Under the pieces are notes generated by a model. It was not told where the DNA came from, searched no databases, and was given only the letters and a program-made list of their open reading frames with translations. 50,327 nucleotides of DNA, taken from NCBI GenBank assembly GCA_023251135.1, contig JAHEZJ010000038.1:1-50327 (forward strand), given 5' to 3'. Every line of letters begins with the position of its first letter. Position 1 is the first letter of the stretch. Position numbers and translations under genes: made by a program. Below, piece after piece: positions 33,313 to 41,900 of this stretch. The DNA comes from Flavobacterium sp. Its GTDB lineage: Bacteria; Bacteroidota; Bacteroidia; Flavobacteriales; Flavobacteriaceae.

Positions 33313-33357
33313 AAAAAAGACGGTTTATCAAGTTTTACTTCTTAAACCGTCTTTTTA
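33313..33357 (+). terminator. Terminator after the small DUF1843 genes
   Basis: Stem AAAAGACGGTTTA / TAAACCGTCTTTT (33313-33327 with 33343-33356), a T run, just 4 bases past the second small gene. It separates the substrate-like unit from the enzyme operon at 33495. Confidence 0.9.
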
Positions 33358-33383
33358 AATAATTGTTAAACTGTAAATAAAAC

Positions 33384-33449
33384 TAATACCGATTGTATAT
33401 TCAATATAGTCCACTTGCATTGTACTATTTTCATATTACATCGGCATTA
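33384..33449. promoter_or_regulatory. Promoter region of the enzyme operon with nested dyads
   Basis: TAATACCGAT (33384-33393) and ATCGGCATTA (33440-33449) form a 9-of-10 inverted repeat; a perfect 6-1-6 palindrome TATATT-C-AATATA lies at 33396-33408. No clear -33/-7 pair could be fixed. The dyads may be operator sites; no regulator gene is inside the cassette. Confidence 0.35.
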
Positions 33450-33494
33450 TATCAGAAAGCATTGAACTAAAAATATAAGTAAAATTGATATAAG

Positions 33495-34925
33495 ATGGAT
33501 ACGATTAAGACTTCAACACGATACAGAGTAAGAGATGATTATGAAACAGCTACTCCGGTTCATGTAGTATGGGAAATTACTTTAGCATGTAATTTGAAAT
33601 GCTCGCATTGCGGATCAAGAGCTGGAAAAGTAAGACCGGGCGAATTAACTACGGAACAATGTTTTGGTGTTATTGATAGTCTTAAACGTCTTGGTACAAG
33701 AGAAATTTCCATCATAGGCGGGGAAGCTTTTTTAAGAAAAGACTGGATTGAGATCATCGAAAGAATCCATCAAAGCGGAATCGAATGTTCGATGCAGTCT
33801 GGCGCCTATAACCTAAACGAAGAACGAATCATTAGTGCAAAAAAAGCAGGAATAAATAATATAGGTGTTTCTATTGATGGAATGCCGGATACTCATAATA
33901 AAATTAGAGGAAGAAGAGATTCTTTTGAACATGCCGTTAATTGCCTGGCACTCCTTAAAAAACACAATATCACTTCGAGTGTCAATACCGTAATTACAAA
34001 AAGAAGCAAAAATGAGATGAATGAGCTTTTGGATGTTTTGATTGAAAATAATGTAAAAAACTGGCAGATCCAACTTGCTGTTGCTATGGGAAATGCCGTC
34101 GATCATTCAGAAGAATTGATTGTTCAGCCTTATGAATTAATTGATTTTTACGACGACCTCATCGTCATCTACAGAAAAGCCTTGGCACATAATATTTTAA
34201 TACAGGCCGGAAATAACATTGGTTATTTTGGACCGTATGAACACATCTGGAGACAGGGAAATGAAAAATATTATACAGGATGTTCGGCTGGACATACAGG
34301 AATAGGGATTGAGGCAGACGGTAAAATAAAAGGCTGCCCATCATTACCAACAAGTGCCTATACGGGAGGAAATGTAAAAGATATGGCGCTGGAAGACATC
34401 TGGAAATATAGCGAAGAAATGGTTTTTTCCAGATATAGAAATAAAGAAGAATTATGGGGTGGCTGTAAAGGCTGCTATTATGAATCTTCCTGTCTGGCAG
34501 GCTGTACCTGGACAAGCCATGTACTGTTTGGCAAGAGAGGGAACAATCCTTTTTGTCATCATCGTGCTTTAGAATTAAAGAAGAAAGGCCTTAAGGAACG
34601 AATCAGAAAAATACAGGAAGCACCAGGCGAATCTTTCGATATGGGACTTTTTGAAATTATAGTGGAAGACGAAAACGGAGTAATTGTAGAAATACAATCG
34701 CCAACTAGTGAAGCTCCAATTCAGGTTACGGGCCCTATAGCCAGAGTACCAAGAATTCCAAAAGCACTGAAATTATGCAATGGATGTGATAATTATGTTT
34801 ATGAAGAAGAAGAGGTTTGCAGTTTTTGCAATAGCGACGTGAAAAAAGTAAACGAAGAATATGCCGCCAAAATGGAAGCCGCAAAACGCTCGCTGGAAAA
34901 ACTGGAATTCCTAATGATGAAATAA
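33495..34925 (+). CDS. Radical SAM/SPASM maturase-like enzyme
   Basis: 476 aa. The SAM iron-sulfur cluster motif CNLKCSHC uses Cys32, Cys36 and Cys39; SPASM-type cysteines follow at 263, 281, 324, 327, 333, 337 and 354, enough for auxiliary clusters. A C-terminal extension carries a CxxC-x10-CxxC zinc-ribbon-like group (Cys428, 431, 442, 445) and a charged helix to the end. SPASM enzymes usually modify ribosomal peptides. NCBI uses, as I recall, the name GDL motif peptide-associated radical SAM/SPASM maturase for a class near DUF1843-type peptides; the position here fits. The methyltransferase gene starts 1 base after its stop. Confidence 0.88.
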   Translation: MDTIKTSTRYRVRDDYETATPVHVVWEITLACNLKCSHCGSRAGKVRPGELTTEQCFGVIDSLKRLGTREISIIGGEAFLRKDWIEIIERIHQSGIECSMQSGAYNLNEERIISAKKAGINNIGVSIDGMPDTHNKIRGRRDSFEHAVNCLALLKKHNITSSVNTVITKRSKNEMNELLDVLIENNVKNWQIQLAVAMGNAVDHSEELIVQPYELIDFYDDLIVIYRKALAHNILIQAGNNIGYFGPYEHIWRQGNEKYYTGCSAGHTGIGIEADGKIKGCPSLPTSAYTGGNVKDMALEDIWKYSEEMVFSRYRNKEELWGGCKGCYYESSCLAGCTWTSHVLFGKRGNNPFCHHRALELKKKGLKERIRKIQEAPGESFDMGLFEIIVEDENGVIVEIQSPTSEAPIQVTGPIARVPRIPKALKLCNGCDNYVYEEEEVCSFCNSDVKKVNEEYAAKMEAAKRSLEKLEFLMMK

Positions 34926-34926
34926 G

Positions 34927-35505
34927 ATGGAACAGTTAAAAAATATTCAATCCGAAATTGAGCAGTACTCATATCCTATTGAAGAAGGTTTAAGTCTGTC
35001 GGAAATTACCATTAAGTACGGTTTTAATTCGTACCGGTATGGATCTTCCAGTTTTTTAGACGACCTTTTTGATCCCATCTCCATCACAGACAAAACCGTA
35101 TTTTATGATTTAGGCTCTGGTTACGGGAATATTATTTTATACGGTGCGATACAATATCCAAATGTTCAGTTTAAAGGAATAGAAATTCTTGAAGAGCGAA
35201 ATAAAGTTTGTGTTGATTTAATCGAAAAAGAAGGAATCACTAATGCTACGGCCATTTCCGGCGATCTCTTAAAGGCTGATATTTCTGATGGGAATGTTTT
35301 TTATCTGTACAATCCTCTCCATGATTTTCAATACGCCGAATTATTAGACAAACTCTATCAGATTTCTTTGAAGAAAGACATTGTCGTAATTGCAGAATCC
35401 CATTGTAGTTCTTTTGACGAAGCCGATTGGCTGGAACAATATCACCTTAAAGATATTGATGTCATCAGAAAAATTAAATATTATCGCTCTAAACCTGCTT
35501 ATTAA
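34927..35505 (+). CDS. Small class I methyltransferase, DOT1-like
   Basis: 192 aa with the SAM-binding motif YDLGSGYGNIILYGAI (about residues 59-74), the acidic end of the second strand GIEILEERN and FYLYNPLHDF at the active-site region. The region around GSGYGN and the acidic loop is like DOT1-type lysine methyltransferases and related small methyltransferases. The role in the cassette is inferred: methylation of the peptide or a small-molecule product. It starts 1 base after the radical SAM gene. Confidence 0.7.
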   Translation: MEQLKNIQSEIEQYSYPIEEGLSLSEITIKYGFNSYRYGSSSFLDDLFDPISITDKTVFYDLGSGYGNIILYGAIQYPNVQFKGIEILEERNKVCVDLIEKEGITNATAISGDLLKADISDGNVFYLYNPLHDFQYAELLDKLYQISLKKDIVVIAESHCSSFDEADWLEQYHLKDIDVIRKIKYYRSKPAY

Positions 35506-35561
35506 AACCCACCAAACTATAATAGAAATCAAATCAATTACTAATTTAAATCAAAAGTGTT

Positions 35562-36374
35562 ATGGCTAGTTTAAGTTCAATTATTCTTCCGGTTCTTGAA
35601 GGGATGGAGGAATCACATTTAAAAGATCAATTATTAAAATTTCTGCCAAATCAGGAGGAATCATTTTCAAAAATTGAAAAAAGTTTTAATCAGCTGACTT
35701 CAAAAGTTCAGGATAAAGATCGTTTGCAGCGTTTTTTTCACAGTTGGAGCCAAACCAATAACAGCGCAATGACCGTTGCCGGAATCAGCAACCGTATGAC
35801 CATGCTGGTTCATAAAAATCAACCTATTGGAGACGAAAAAGCACTCTTGCAGTCGATAACCAGTTTAAACCGAATTGTTGATGAAGACCTGGCCGTTGTG
35901 GGCAGAATTTTGCATTCGCAAATGTTTTACACCATGGCCACTACAATTTGTACCGATGATGACTGGCTTTCACGCCGTTATTTAAATGAAAGTGCCAGTG
36001 ATTTTAAAAAATGGAAAGATCAAAACTCCTTGCGAAACAAAGACATCATGATTGCTTTGTTGACCACTTTGATCCATGAAATTTATACACACGGAGAAGT
36101 AGAATTGATCTTGCCAAAATTCCAATCCTGGCTGATTAATGATTATGGGTACACCGAAGAAGAATGCGATAAAACACTGGCATGGATAAGTGTACATTGT
36201 GGACCAACGGAGAAAAATCATTTCTTTTTTGCGGTTAGTTCTATTTTTTACTACGCCAAAGCAATGAATATTAACCTGGAATCGTATGATCTCGAAACAA
36301 TTGTTAACGACTATTTAGCTAAAAAGTCGGCAGTGATGGAAGATCTGATGGAAGTTGAAGAATTGAGTTTTTAA
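35562..36374 (+). CDS. Helical protein with heme-oxygenase-like metal-site pattern
   Basis: 270 aa, all-helical by eye, no signal peptide. I cannot place it in a family with certainty. IHEIYTHGEVE (His172, Glu173, His177, Glu179) and HCGPTEKNHFFFAVS (His212, Glu217, His220) resemble the metal ligand set of heme-oxygenase-like diiron or PqqC/TenA-type enzymes. If so it would oxidise or cleave a C-C or N-bond in the product. It lies between the methyltransferase and the ATP-grasp-like gene, with gaps of about 55 bases. Confidence 0.45.
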   Translation: MASLSSIILPVLEGMEESHLKDQLLKFLPNQEESFSKIEKSFNQLTSKVQDKDRLQRFFHSWSQTNNSAMTVAGISNRMTMLVHKNQPIGDEKALLQSITSLNRIVDEDLAVVGRILHSQMFYTMATTICTDDDWLSRRYLNESASDFKKWKDQNSLRNKDIMIALLTTLIHEIYTHGEVELILPKFQSWLINDYGYTEEECDKTLAWISVHCGPTEKNHFFFAVSSIFYYAKAMNINLESYDLETIVNDYLAKKSAVMEDLMEVEELSF

Positions 36375-36426
36375 AAATCCACGTCCCAATACTACTTATT
36401 ACAAAAAAAATAAACTTCAACGCCGT

Positions 36427-37653
36427 ATGTCAAAAATTAAGCTGCAACAAAATCAGGCTGATAAACAGGAAAAATGGAATCAGTTGTTTTTTGAATATTT
36501 TCAAAAGGGTAACATCTTACACAGAGATTCATTTGCCAATTCCTCGGTAGTCCTTCATCCGGAATACAATGGAGAAATGGATCGTTTGTGCGCTGTTTTA
36601 AGCAAAGCCTCTAAAGCAATTGTTTTAAATTATTTTGAAGACAGCCGAATTCGTAACTATTATCAACTGGATAATGACCTTGAAGGGATATTGAAAAAAA
36701 GTAATAGCCAGACCTATAATCAGGGCTTTTATCGCCCTGATTTTTTATATGATACAAACGATCAGCCTAAGATTTGTGAAATAGGGGCGCGATATCCGCT
36801 AAACGGCTGGATGATTAGTTATTATTCACAATTGATACACAATCGTACCAATTCGCATCATGAAAAAGCACATACCAGCGGTACCGATTTAGAAAATCTT
36901 ATCGACGATCTTTCCCATCGGTTTGCTCCCCATCGAAAAGTAGCGCTCATTCATGATGATGAAAAAGGCAGTGATATTTTTAATGCCCAAAGAGAATTAG
37001 CGAAATTGGATATTGAACTAATTTCTGCAAAACCTCAGGATCTCATCATTTCAAATCATTCCATAACGGTAAATGGAGTAGCGGTTTCGCAATTTATACT
37101 GGAAATGGATCGGGAAGAACTAAAAAAAATCAGTCCCGACGTACTGGATAAATTAATCGAAGAAAATAGTTACTTCAATGACATTCGAACTTTAATTCTA
37201 ATTCATGACAAAAGAGTTCTGGCCGTAATGTACGATGCCCAGATCATGCAAGATTATTTGAGTGAGGAGGATTACAGCTTTTTGAAAAATTACCTCATCC
37301 CGAGTTTTGTCATTACGGATCCCGCCGGCTGTGATGCTTTTACAGACACAGAGCAAAACCTGATTTTAAAACTAAATAGCGGAGGAAGAGGAATTGGAGC
37401 TTATGTGAAAAGTGACTGTACCAACGAAAATTGGAATACAATTGTTCGGGAAAATTGGGACAAATACCTGATTCAGCATTTTGTAGATCAGAAAGAATTT
37501 AACGATACCGAAAACAATCGCCAGATCTATTTAGTAGGGATGTTGCTGTGTAAAGACGACAGAACTTACGGGTCCGGCATATTTAGAGGATCTGATGAAT
37601 CGGTTGTGAATGTACATCAGGGAAGAGCCTTAATTTATCCAATAGCTCAGTAG
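36427..37653 (+). CDS. ATP-grasp-like ligase, probably circularly permuted
   Basis: 408 aa. Around residues 100-120, YRPDFLYDTNDQPKICEIGARYPLNGWM resembles the metal- and substrate-binding region of ATP-grasp enzymes, and the ATP part NLILKLNSGGRGIGAYV-(x)n-YLIQHFVDQKEF (about 318-355) comes after it. This order is the reverse of the usual one and is like circularly permuted ATP-grasp proteins (glutathionylspermidine-synthase-like). It would ligate an amine to a carboxylate. Partner genes: a GT2 enzyme 7 bases downstream and the PaaK-like enzyme. Confidence 0.6.
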   Translation: MSKIKLQQNQADKQEKWNQLFFEYFQKGNILHRDSFANSSVVLHPEYNGEMDRLCAVLSKASKAIVLNYFEDSRIRNYYQLDNDLEGILKKSNSQTYNQGFYRPDFLYDTNDQPKICEIGARYPLNGWMISYYSQLIHNRTNSHHEKAHTSGTDLENLIDDLSHRFAPHRKVALIHDDEKGSDIFNAQRELAKLDIELISAKPQDLIISNHSITVNGVAVSQFILEMDREELKKISPDVLDKLIEENSYFNDIRTLILIHDKRVLAVMYDAQIMQDYLSEEDYSFLKNYLIPSFVITDPAGCDAFTDTEQNLILKLNSGGRGIGAYVKSDCTNENWNTIVRENWDKYLIQHFVDQKEFNDTENNRQIYLVGMLLCKDDRTYGSGIFRGSDESVVNVHQGRALIYPIAQ

Positions 37654-37660
37654 TAAAAGC

Positions 37661-38575
37661 ATGAAACATACAGTTGTTATACCGCTTTACAATAAAGAGG
37701 CGTATGTCTATGATACGATTCGCTCTCTGGCTTTTCAGGATAAAAAAGCAGCGCAGGTTATCATAATCGATGATTTTAGTACCGACCAAAGTCTTGTTAA
37801 TCTCAAAGAAGCACTCTCCTTTTTTGCACCTCAATTTCTGCAGACAAAGGTTCAGATTATTGAATTAAAAGAGAACAAAGGTCCCGGAAACGCAAGAAAT
37901 ATGGGAATCGAACTGGCAACAGGAGACCTGATTAGTTTTTTGGATGCCGATGATTGTTATGTTTCTTCCTGTTTAAGCGATGTCAGTGCGATTATGGAGA
38001 AGGAGCATATAGATGTTTTGGTTCTTGGAATTTTACTAGTTCCTTCTAATTATTATATGCCAAACATTAAATCCTTTGAAAAAGAATTGATTTCCCTTTC
38101 GAATGATTTGTCTGTAATGCCTGATCCCTTGCATACCGTTAGTTCTCCTGATTTTATTATGGGTGTGGGCAGCAATGTGGTAGTTCGAAAAAACCGGCTG
38201 ACGAACATCCGTTACGAGGTTGATGTTTCTTTAAATGAAGGAATCGATTTTTGGTATCGCGTTTTAAAAAATACGCCTGCATCTTCACGGGTGGGTTTAT
38301 TGAATAAAACCTGTATCGAAGTACGAGAGGTCGACGGCAGTTTGTCCAGGATAAGTTATTTGACCTGGAAAGAATTAGAGATTCCCGTTTCAATACGACG
38401 GTTTCGGGAAAGTACCAATCGATACGATCAGCAATTAATGGGAATGCTGTCACAGCGCTGGTTGTCACATGCCATGAAACGATTACCCTCCTGGAAAGAA
38501 AAAGGCTTGTTTCTCTTTCATCACGGCAGACTTCTGATAAAGAACAGCTATTATTTAAAAAAACGAACTAAATAA
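37661..38575 (+). CDS. Family 2 glycosyltransferase of the cassette
   Basis: 304 aa GT-A fold: PLYNKEAYVYDTIRSLAFQD, IIIDDFSTDQS (about residues 33-43), the metal motif FLDADDCY near 92 and GNARNMGIELATGD. C-terminal third has RRFRES-(x)n-QRWLSHAMKRLP and is basic. Sugar and acceptor unknown. It follows the ATP-grasp-like gene by 7 bases and precedes the adenylate-forming gene by 9, so the three should be co-expressed. Confidence 0.85.
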   Translation: MKHTVVIPLYNKEAYVYDTIRSLAFQDKKAAQVIIIDDFSTDQSLVNLKEALSFFAPQFLQTKVQIIELKENKGPGNARNMGIELATGDLISFLDADDCYVSSCLSDVSAIMEKEHIDVLVLGILLVPSNYYMPNIKSFEKELISLSNDLSVMPDPLHTVSSPDFIMGVGSNVVVRKNRLTNIRYEVDVSLNEGIDFWYRVLKNTPASSRVGLLNKTCIEVREVDGSLSRISYLTWKELEIPVSIRRFRESTNRYDQQLMGMLSQRWLSHAMKRLPSWKEKGLFLFHHGRLLIKNSYYLKKRTK

Positions 38576-38584
38576 AAATGCCTC

Positions 38585-39784
38585 ATGATGTCTCCAGTTT
38601 GTATTCCTGCCCAAATTGACCATGCTGTATTTCAAAATTATTTTGAATTGACCAAACAGAATCCTTTATATATTGAATTCTATAAAGGAAACGACTTTGC
38701 AGCGGGAGCTCCCCTGTTAAGTAAAAAAGAGCTAATGCCGATTTTGAATACCAAATTTAATTTACAGGATGAAAAAACAGGCGTATATCTTGTTCGTTCG
38801 GGCGGAAGTACTCAAAAGCCTTTGGTTTTTCCGGTGGATATACAGGAAAATCACAATCAGCGTCTTGCATTGGCAGCAGAACTCACCAAAAACAACTTTT
38901 TTACGGCTGAAACCATTGCCCTGAACATTTTTGGTTATTCCGACATGTACCGCACCGCCGCTATTATGGACGATATTTTAGAGAAATGTCAGGCAACCAC
39001 TTTAGCCTTAAGTGCACACGCCAGTTATGAAGACATGGAACAGGCGGCGCATCATTTTAAACCCAATTTTATATTTGGAACCCCTTCAAAACTATTATGC
39101 TTTGCTCAGTTTTTACAGGAGAACAACAGAAAAATAGACATCGAAAACTTATTTTATGCGGGGGAGTTTTTAAGACCTAACACACAAAAGTTTTTACAGG
39201 AGCAACTCGGATTTCAACAAGTTTATTCGATGTATGGCTCTGCCGAAACCGGAATTTGGGCCTGGTCGCATTGTACCAAAACTCCCTCTTTATTTTCGGT
39301 TATTAAAGGTATTATAGTCGAAATTATAAATCCCGATGAAAACGGATACGGCACACTTGCGATTACCAATACCTTCCGCAAAAGATTTCCGGTTTTCCGA
39401 TATGCAATTGGCGACTTAGGCCGATGGGTAGAGCTGGAGGGAAAGTCTTTTCTCGAACTGAAATCCAAAGAAACCAAATCATTTATAGTTTGTGAGCAGC
39501 ATTACGATTTAGACGAATTTCTTTTGTTGACAACGGAGACGGATGCTTTTCAGATTCAACTGTCTACGAATGCCTCTTTTAAGGAAGTAGTTCGGATGTT
39601 AATCGTGCAAAATGTCTCGGAACATAATAGACAGAATTTTGTCAGTGAAAAATGTGCCGCATTAAAAAAACTACTCTACTACGAGGAATCTTGTATGGAA
39701 GTTGAGGTTCTGCTGGTTACCGCAGCTGATTTGTATATAGATCCCAATACAACTAAAACACCTGTGCTCTTAGATTTTAGATAA
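38585..39784 (+). CDS. PaaK-like adenylate-forming enzyme
   Basis: 399 aa, phenylacetate-CoA ligase type (the AMP-forming superfamily): phosphate loop VRSGGSTQKPL (Ser72-Thr76), AMP-binding site MYGSAETGIWAWS (about residues 217-229) and IGDLGRW about residues 277-283. The C-terminal domain is short for the family, and the catalytic lysine region is not clear, so thiolation may be lost. It would activate a carboxylate as acyl-AMP. Last gene of the operon; 258 bases follow before the 609-aa gene. Confidence 0.75.
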   Translation: MMSPVCIPAQIDHAVFQNYFELTKQNPLYIEFYKGNDFAAGAPLLSKKELMPILNTKFNLQDEKTGVYLVRSGGSTQKPLVFPVDIQENHNQRLALAAELTKNNFFTAETIALNIFGYSDMYRTAAIMDDILEKCQATTLALSAHASYEDMEQAAHHFKPNFIFGTPSKLLCFAQFLQENNRKIDIENLFYAGEFLRPNTQKFLQEQLGFQQVYSMYGSAETGIWAWSHCTKTPSLFSVIKGIIVEIINPDENGYGTLAITNTFRKRFPVFRYAIGDLGRWVELEGKSFLELKSKETKSFIVCEQHYDLDEFLLLTTETDAFQIQLSTNASFKEVVRMLIVQNVSEHNRQNFVSEKCAALKKLLYYEESCMEVEVLLVTAADLYIDPNTTKTPVLLDFR

Positions 39785-40042
39785 TTCTTTGACAATCAAT
39801 GTCTTTCGTTGACTTCTGAAAAAACAGTTCTATTCCATTGATTACGTGCTTTATGGATAAAAAAACCAGCCTTATGACATTTTTTTATTTAAGACCTGAT
39901 AAGCATTGTAATTTTATTCGGCAAAATAAAAAAGGATGATTTTAAAGAGCTATTTGTAACACAATCAGTAAGATACAATCGCTTTTGAAAAATCGGACTA
40001 AAGCAAAGAATAAAAAAACAACAACCCCAAAAACTAATTACC

Positions 40043-41872
40043 ATGAAAGATTTATCCTCTTCCACGTCAACCTGCGTGGACCCGATCCCAGATTCGAGAT
40101 ACCCGGTTTTGGAACCTTTTTCAGGCCAGAAACCCAGACTTCCACAATTTTGGAAATGTACCTGTGTACTTCACCCTTTTAGCCCCATACAAAGTAACAG
40201 CACCCCTGCGGACCAAGCGAGTCCATTTTTTGAAATTTGTACAGCCACTGTTTATTACGCAGAAGGCCTTGGATTAAATGCTTTGCTGGTAGGCAGTTCC
40301 GGAAGAAGATGGTGGTACAGAGTTACCCCAACTCAAACGGAAGTATCTACAGACGGAATTCGTTATACTCCTATAAATCTGGGCTGGAAAATTCCAACTA
40401 CAGATTGGTTTGGAAATGCAACCGATAAAGCTAAATGTTCAGGAACCAGTTACCTGAACTGGATGAAAGCACAGAAAGTAGACTGGTGGAAAATTCCGGT
40501 GGGCAATAGCAATCCGTCTCCTGCTACCTGGATGTGGTTTGATCATGGCACCAATTTCCCGGTACGTCTTATGTTCGGACAAGGACCAGTTGCAAGGCCT
40601 GGTTTGGGAGATGTTAATCAGCTGGCTCTTTTTCAAATGTTTTCATTCACCTACTTTTCCAATTTTGACCGCTTACCAAGCAATCCGTTAAACAACCCTT
40701 TGGTACTTCCGGCGGTAGAAGGTTTTGCTTTTGGTAATCCGAACCGATACAACCTGTTTACCTGGAATACCAATTTTGGAATGAGCGTTTTTATGACACC
40801 AGTCAACTCAGCGTTCAATCCGTTGCCTACAAGGGTTTTATACAATTGGAGAGATGCGGCACAATATAAGGTTTCATCAGACAGAAGTCAGAGTACATTG
40901 ATGAAATATACCTACAATACCACCAACCCATTTACTGCCCAGCAAGCCCTTCTTACAGGACCTACCCCAGCTGGAATAACACCACCTCCAAACAGTGGTA
41001 ACGGTTTTTTGATTAATTATGTTGGAAACAAAATAACAGAAGCTATTGGTTTTGCAAGGTTTCCATTTCCGCAGCAGCCGCCAAACTGGGTTCAGATTCC
41101 GGCAGTAAAAGGCAGCATTCAGGCGACCATTACTAGTAATCCTGTACTTTGTCCAAATAACAGAGTGACGGTTGTAGGAGTATTATTTCCGCCTTCAGGA
41201 AATAACTACCCGGATTCTACCTATCTGTGGACCTGGTACAGCCCCTTAGATTCAACCGGAAACAGCAGCCGTCCGATAACCTTTATGCAATCACAATCAG
41301 GTGTGGGGTTAGGAACCAGTCTTGCTCTGGCAGATTACTTTGATTATGAAGAATTCAAAACGCCAATTCCGCCTTGCAATTTTGCAGTGCCGCCAGTCGA
41401 TTTTACAGTAAAAGCAAAACCTGTTCCAGGTACAGACTCCTATCCATGGCTTAACACAGGTGTTCGACTGAATGAGAAGAGAGTGGCAACCATCAAGTAT
41501 GTGGATGGTCTGTGGACGGCAAATCCAAATATCAACAACGGTCAGTTATACAATTCAGCCGGAAATCCAACTTTTATTGAAGCCAAACCCGGATATGCCC
41601 TTCCAGGTAAAAACGAAGGTGCTCTTGTAGGTAAAGTAGGAGACACCGTTTTCTTAATCGGACTGGGAGCAAGCACGCCACCGGGAGTTGTTGGAACATT
41701 GGAATTGTGCATCAACGATGATTTAAAAGGACTGTATGGCGCTGGTCTGACAGACAATAAAGGAGAGGTAAATGTGAAAATAAGCGTTGAAGCTCCGGGA
41801 ACAAAAATAAAGTTGAATAAAAGTGGAGCAGAACCCACTAAAAAAAACGAGGCGGTCTCTGAAAAGCCATAA
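40043..41872 (+). CDS. Orphan 609-aa protein with lectin-like C-terminus
   Basis: I do not recognise the first two thirds. It has no signal peptide, many Trp and Pro, and two Cys-rich spots near the N-terminus (CTCVLHPF around residue 45). Near 551-580 the run GTLELCINDDLKGLYGAGLTDNKGEV resembles the ligand/Ca-binding stretch of LecA (PA-IL)-type galactose-binding proteins. The last 17 residues SGAEPTKKNEAVSEKP are the coding version of leader modules A and B. Its stop is 28 bases before the DUF1842-type gene, so they are likely one transcript. Confidence 0.65.
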   Translation: MKDLSSSTSTCVDPIPDSRYPVLEPFSGQKPRLPQFWKCTCVLHPFSPIQSNSTPADQASPFFEICTATVYYAEGLGLNALLVGSSGRRWWYRVTPTQTEVSTDGIRYTPINLGWKIPTTDWFGNATDKAKCSGTSYLNWMKAQKVDWWKIPVGNSNPSPATWMWFDHGTNFPVRLMFGQGPVARPGLGDVNQLALFQMFSFTYFSNFDRLPSNPLNNPLVLPAVEGFAFGNPNRYNLFTWNTNFGMSVFMTPVNSAFNPLPTRVLYNWRDAAQYKVSSDRSQSTLMKYTYNTTNPFTAQQALLTGPTPAGITPPPNSGNGFLINYVGNKITEAIGFARFPFPQQPPNWVQIPAVKGSIQATITSNPVLCPNNRVTVVGVLFPPSGNNYPDSTYLWTWYSPLDSTGNSSRPITFMQSQSGVGLGTSLALADYFDYEEFKTPIPPCNFAVPPVDFTVKAKPVPGTDSYPWLNTGVRLNEKRVATIKYVDGLWTANPNINNGQLYNSAGNPTFIEAKPGYALPGKNEGALVGKVGDTVFLIGLGASTPPGVVGTLELCINDDLKGLYGAGLTDNKGEVNVKISVEAPGTKIKLNKSGAEPTKKNEAVSEKP

Positions 41873-41878
41873 GAGTAA
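41822..41878 (+). other. Leader module C (inside and just past the 609-aa gene)
   Basis: AGTGGAGCAGAACCCACT, then AAAAAAAACGAGGCGGTC, then TCTGAAAAGCC and ATAAGAGTAAGA. It overlaps the coding end of the 609-aa gene and lies 22 bases before the DUF1842-type start. Relative to module A it lacks 24 bases (8 codons) in the middle. The stop TAA at 41870-41872 corresponds to TAT in A and AAA in B. Confidence 0.7.
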
Positions 41879-41900
41879 GAAAAATCTAAATCAAAAAGTT

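Noticed and set aside
41823-41900. GTG start of the DUF1842-type gene at 41823
   Set aside because: It overlaps the coding end of the 609-aa gene in another frame; the ATG at 41901 has the same relation to the leader module as the other two genes.
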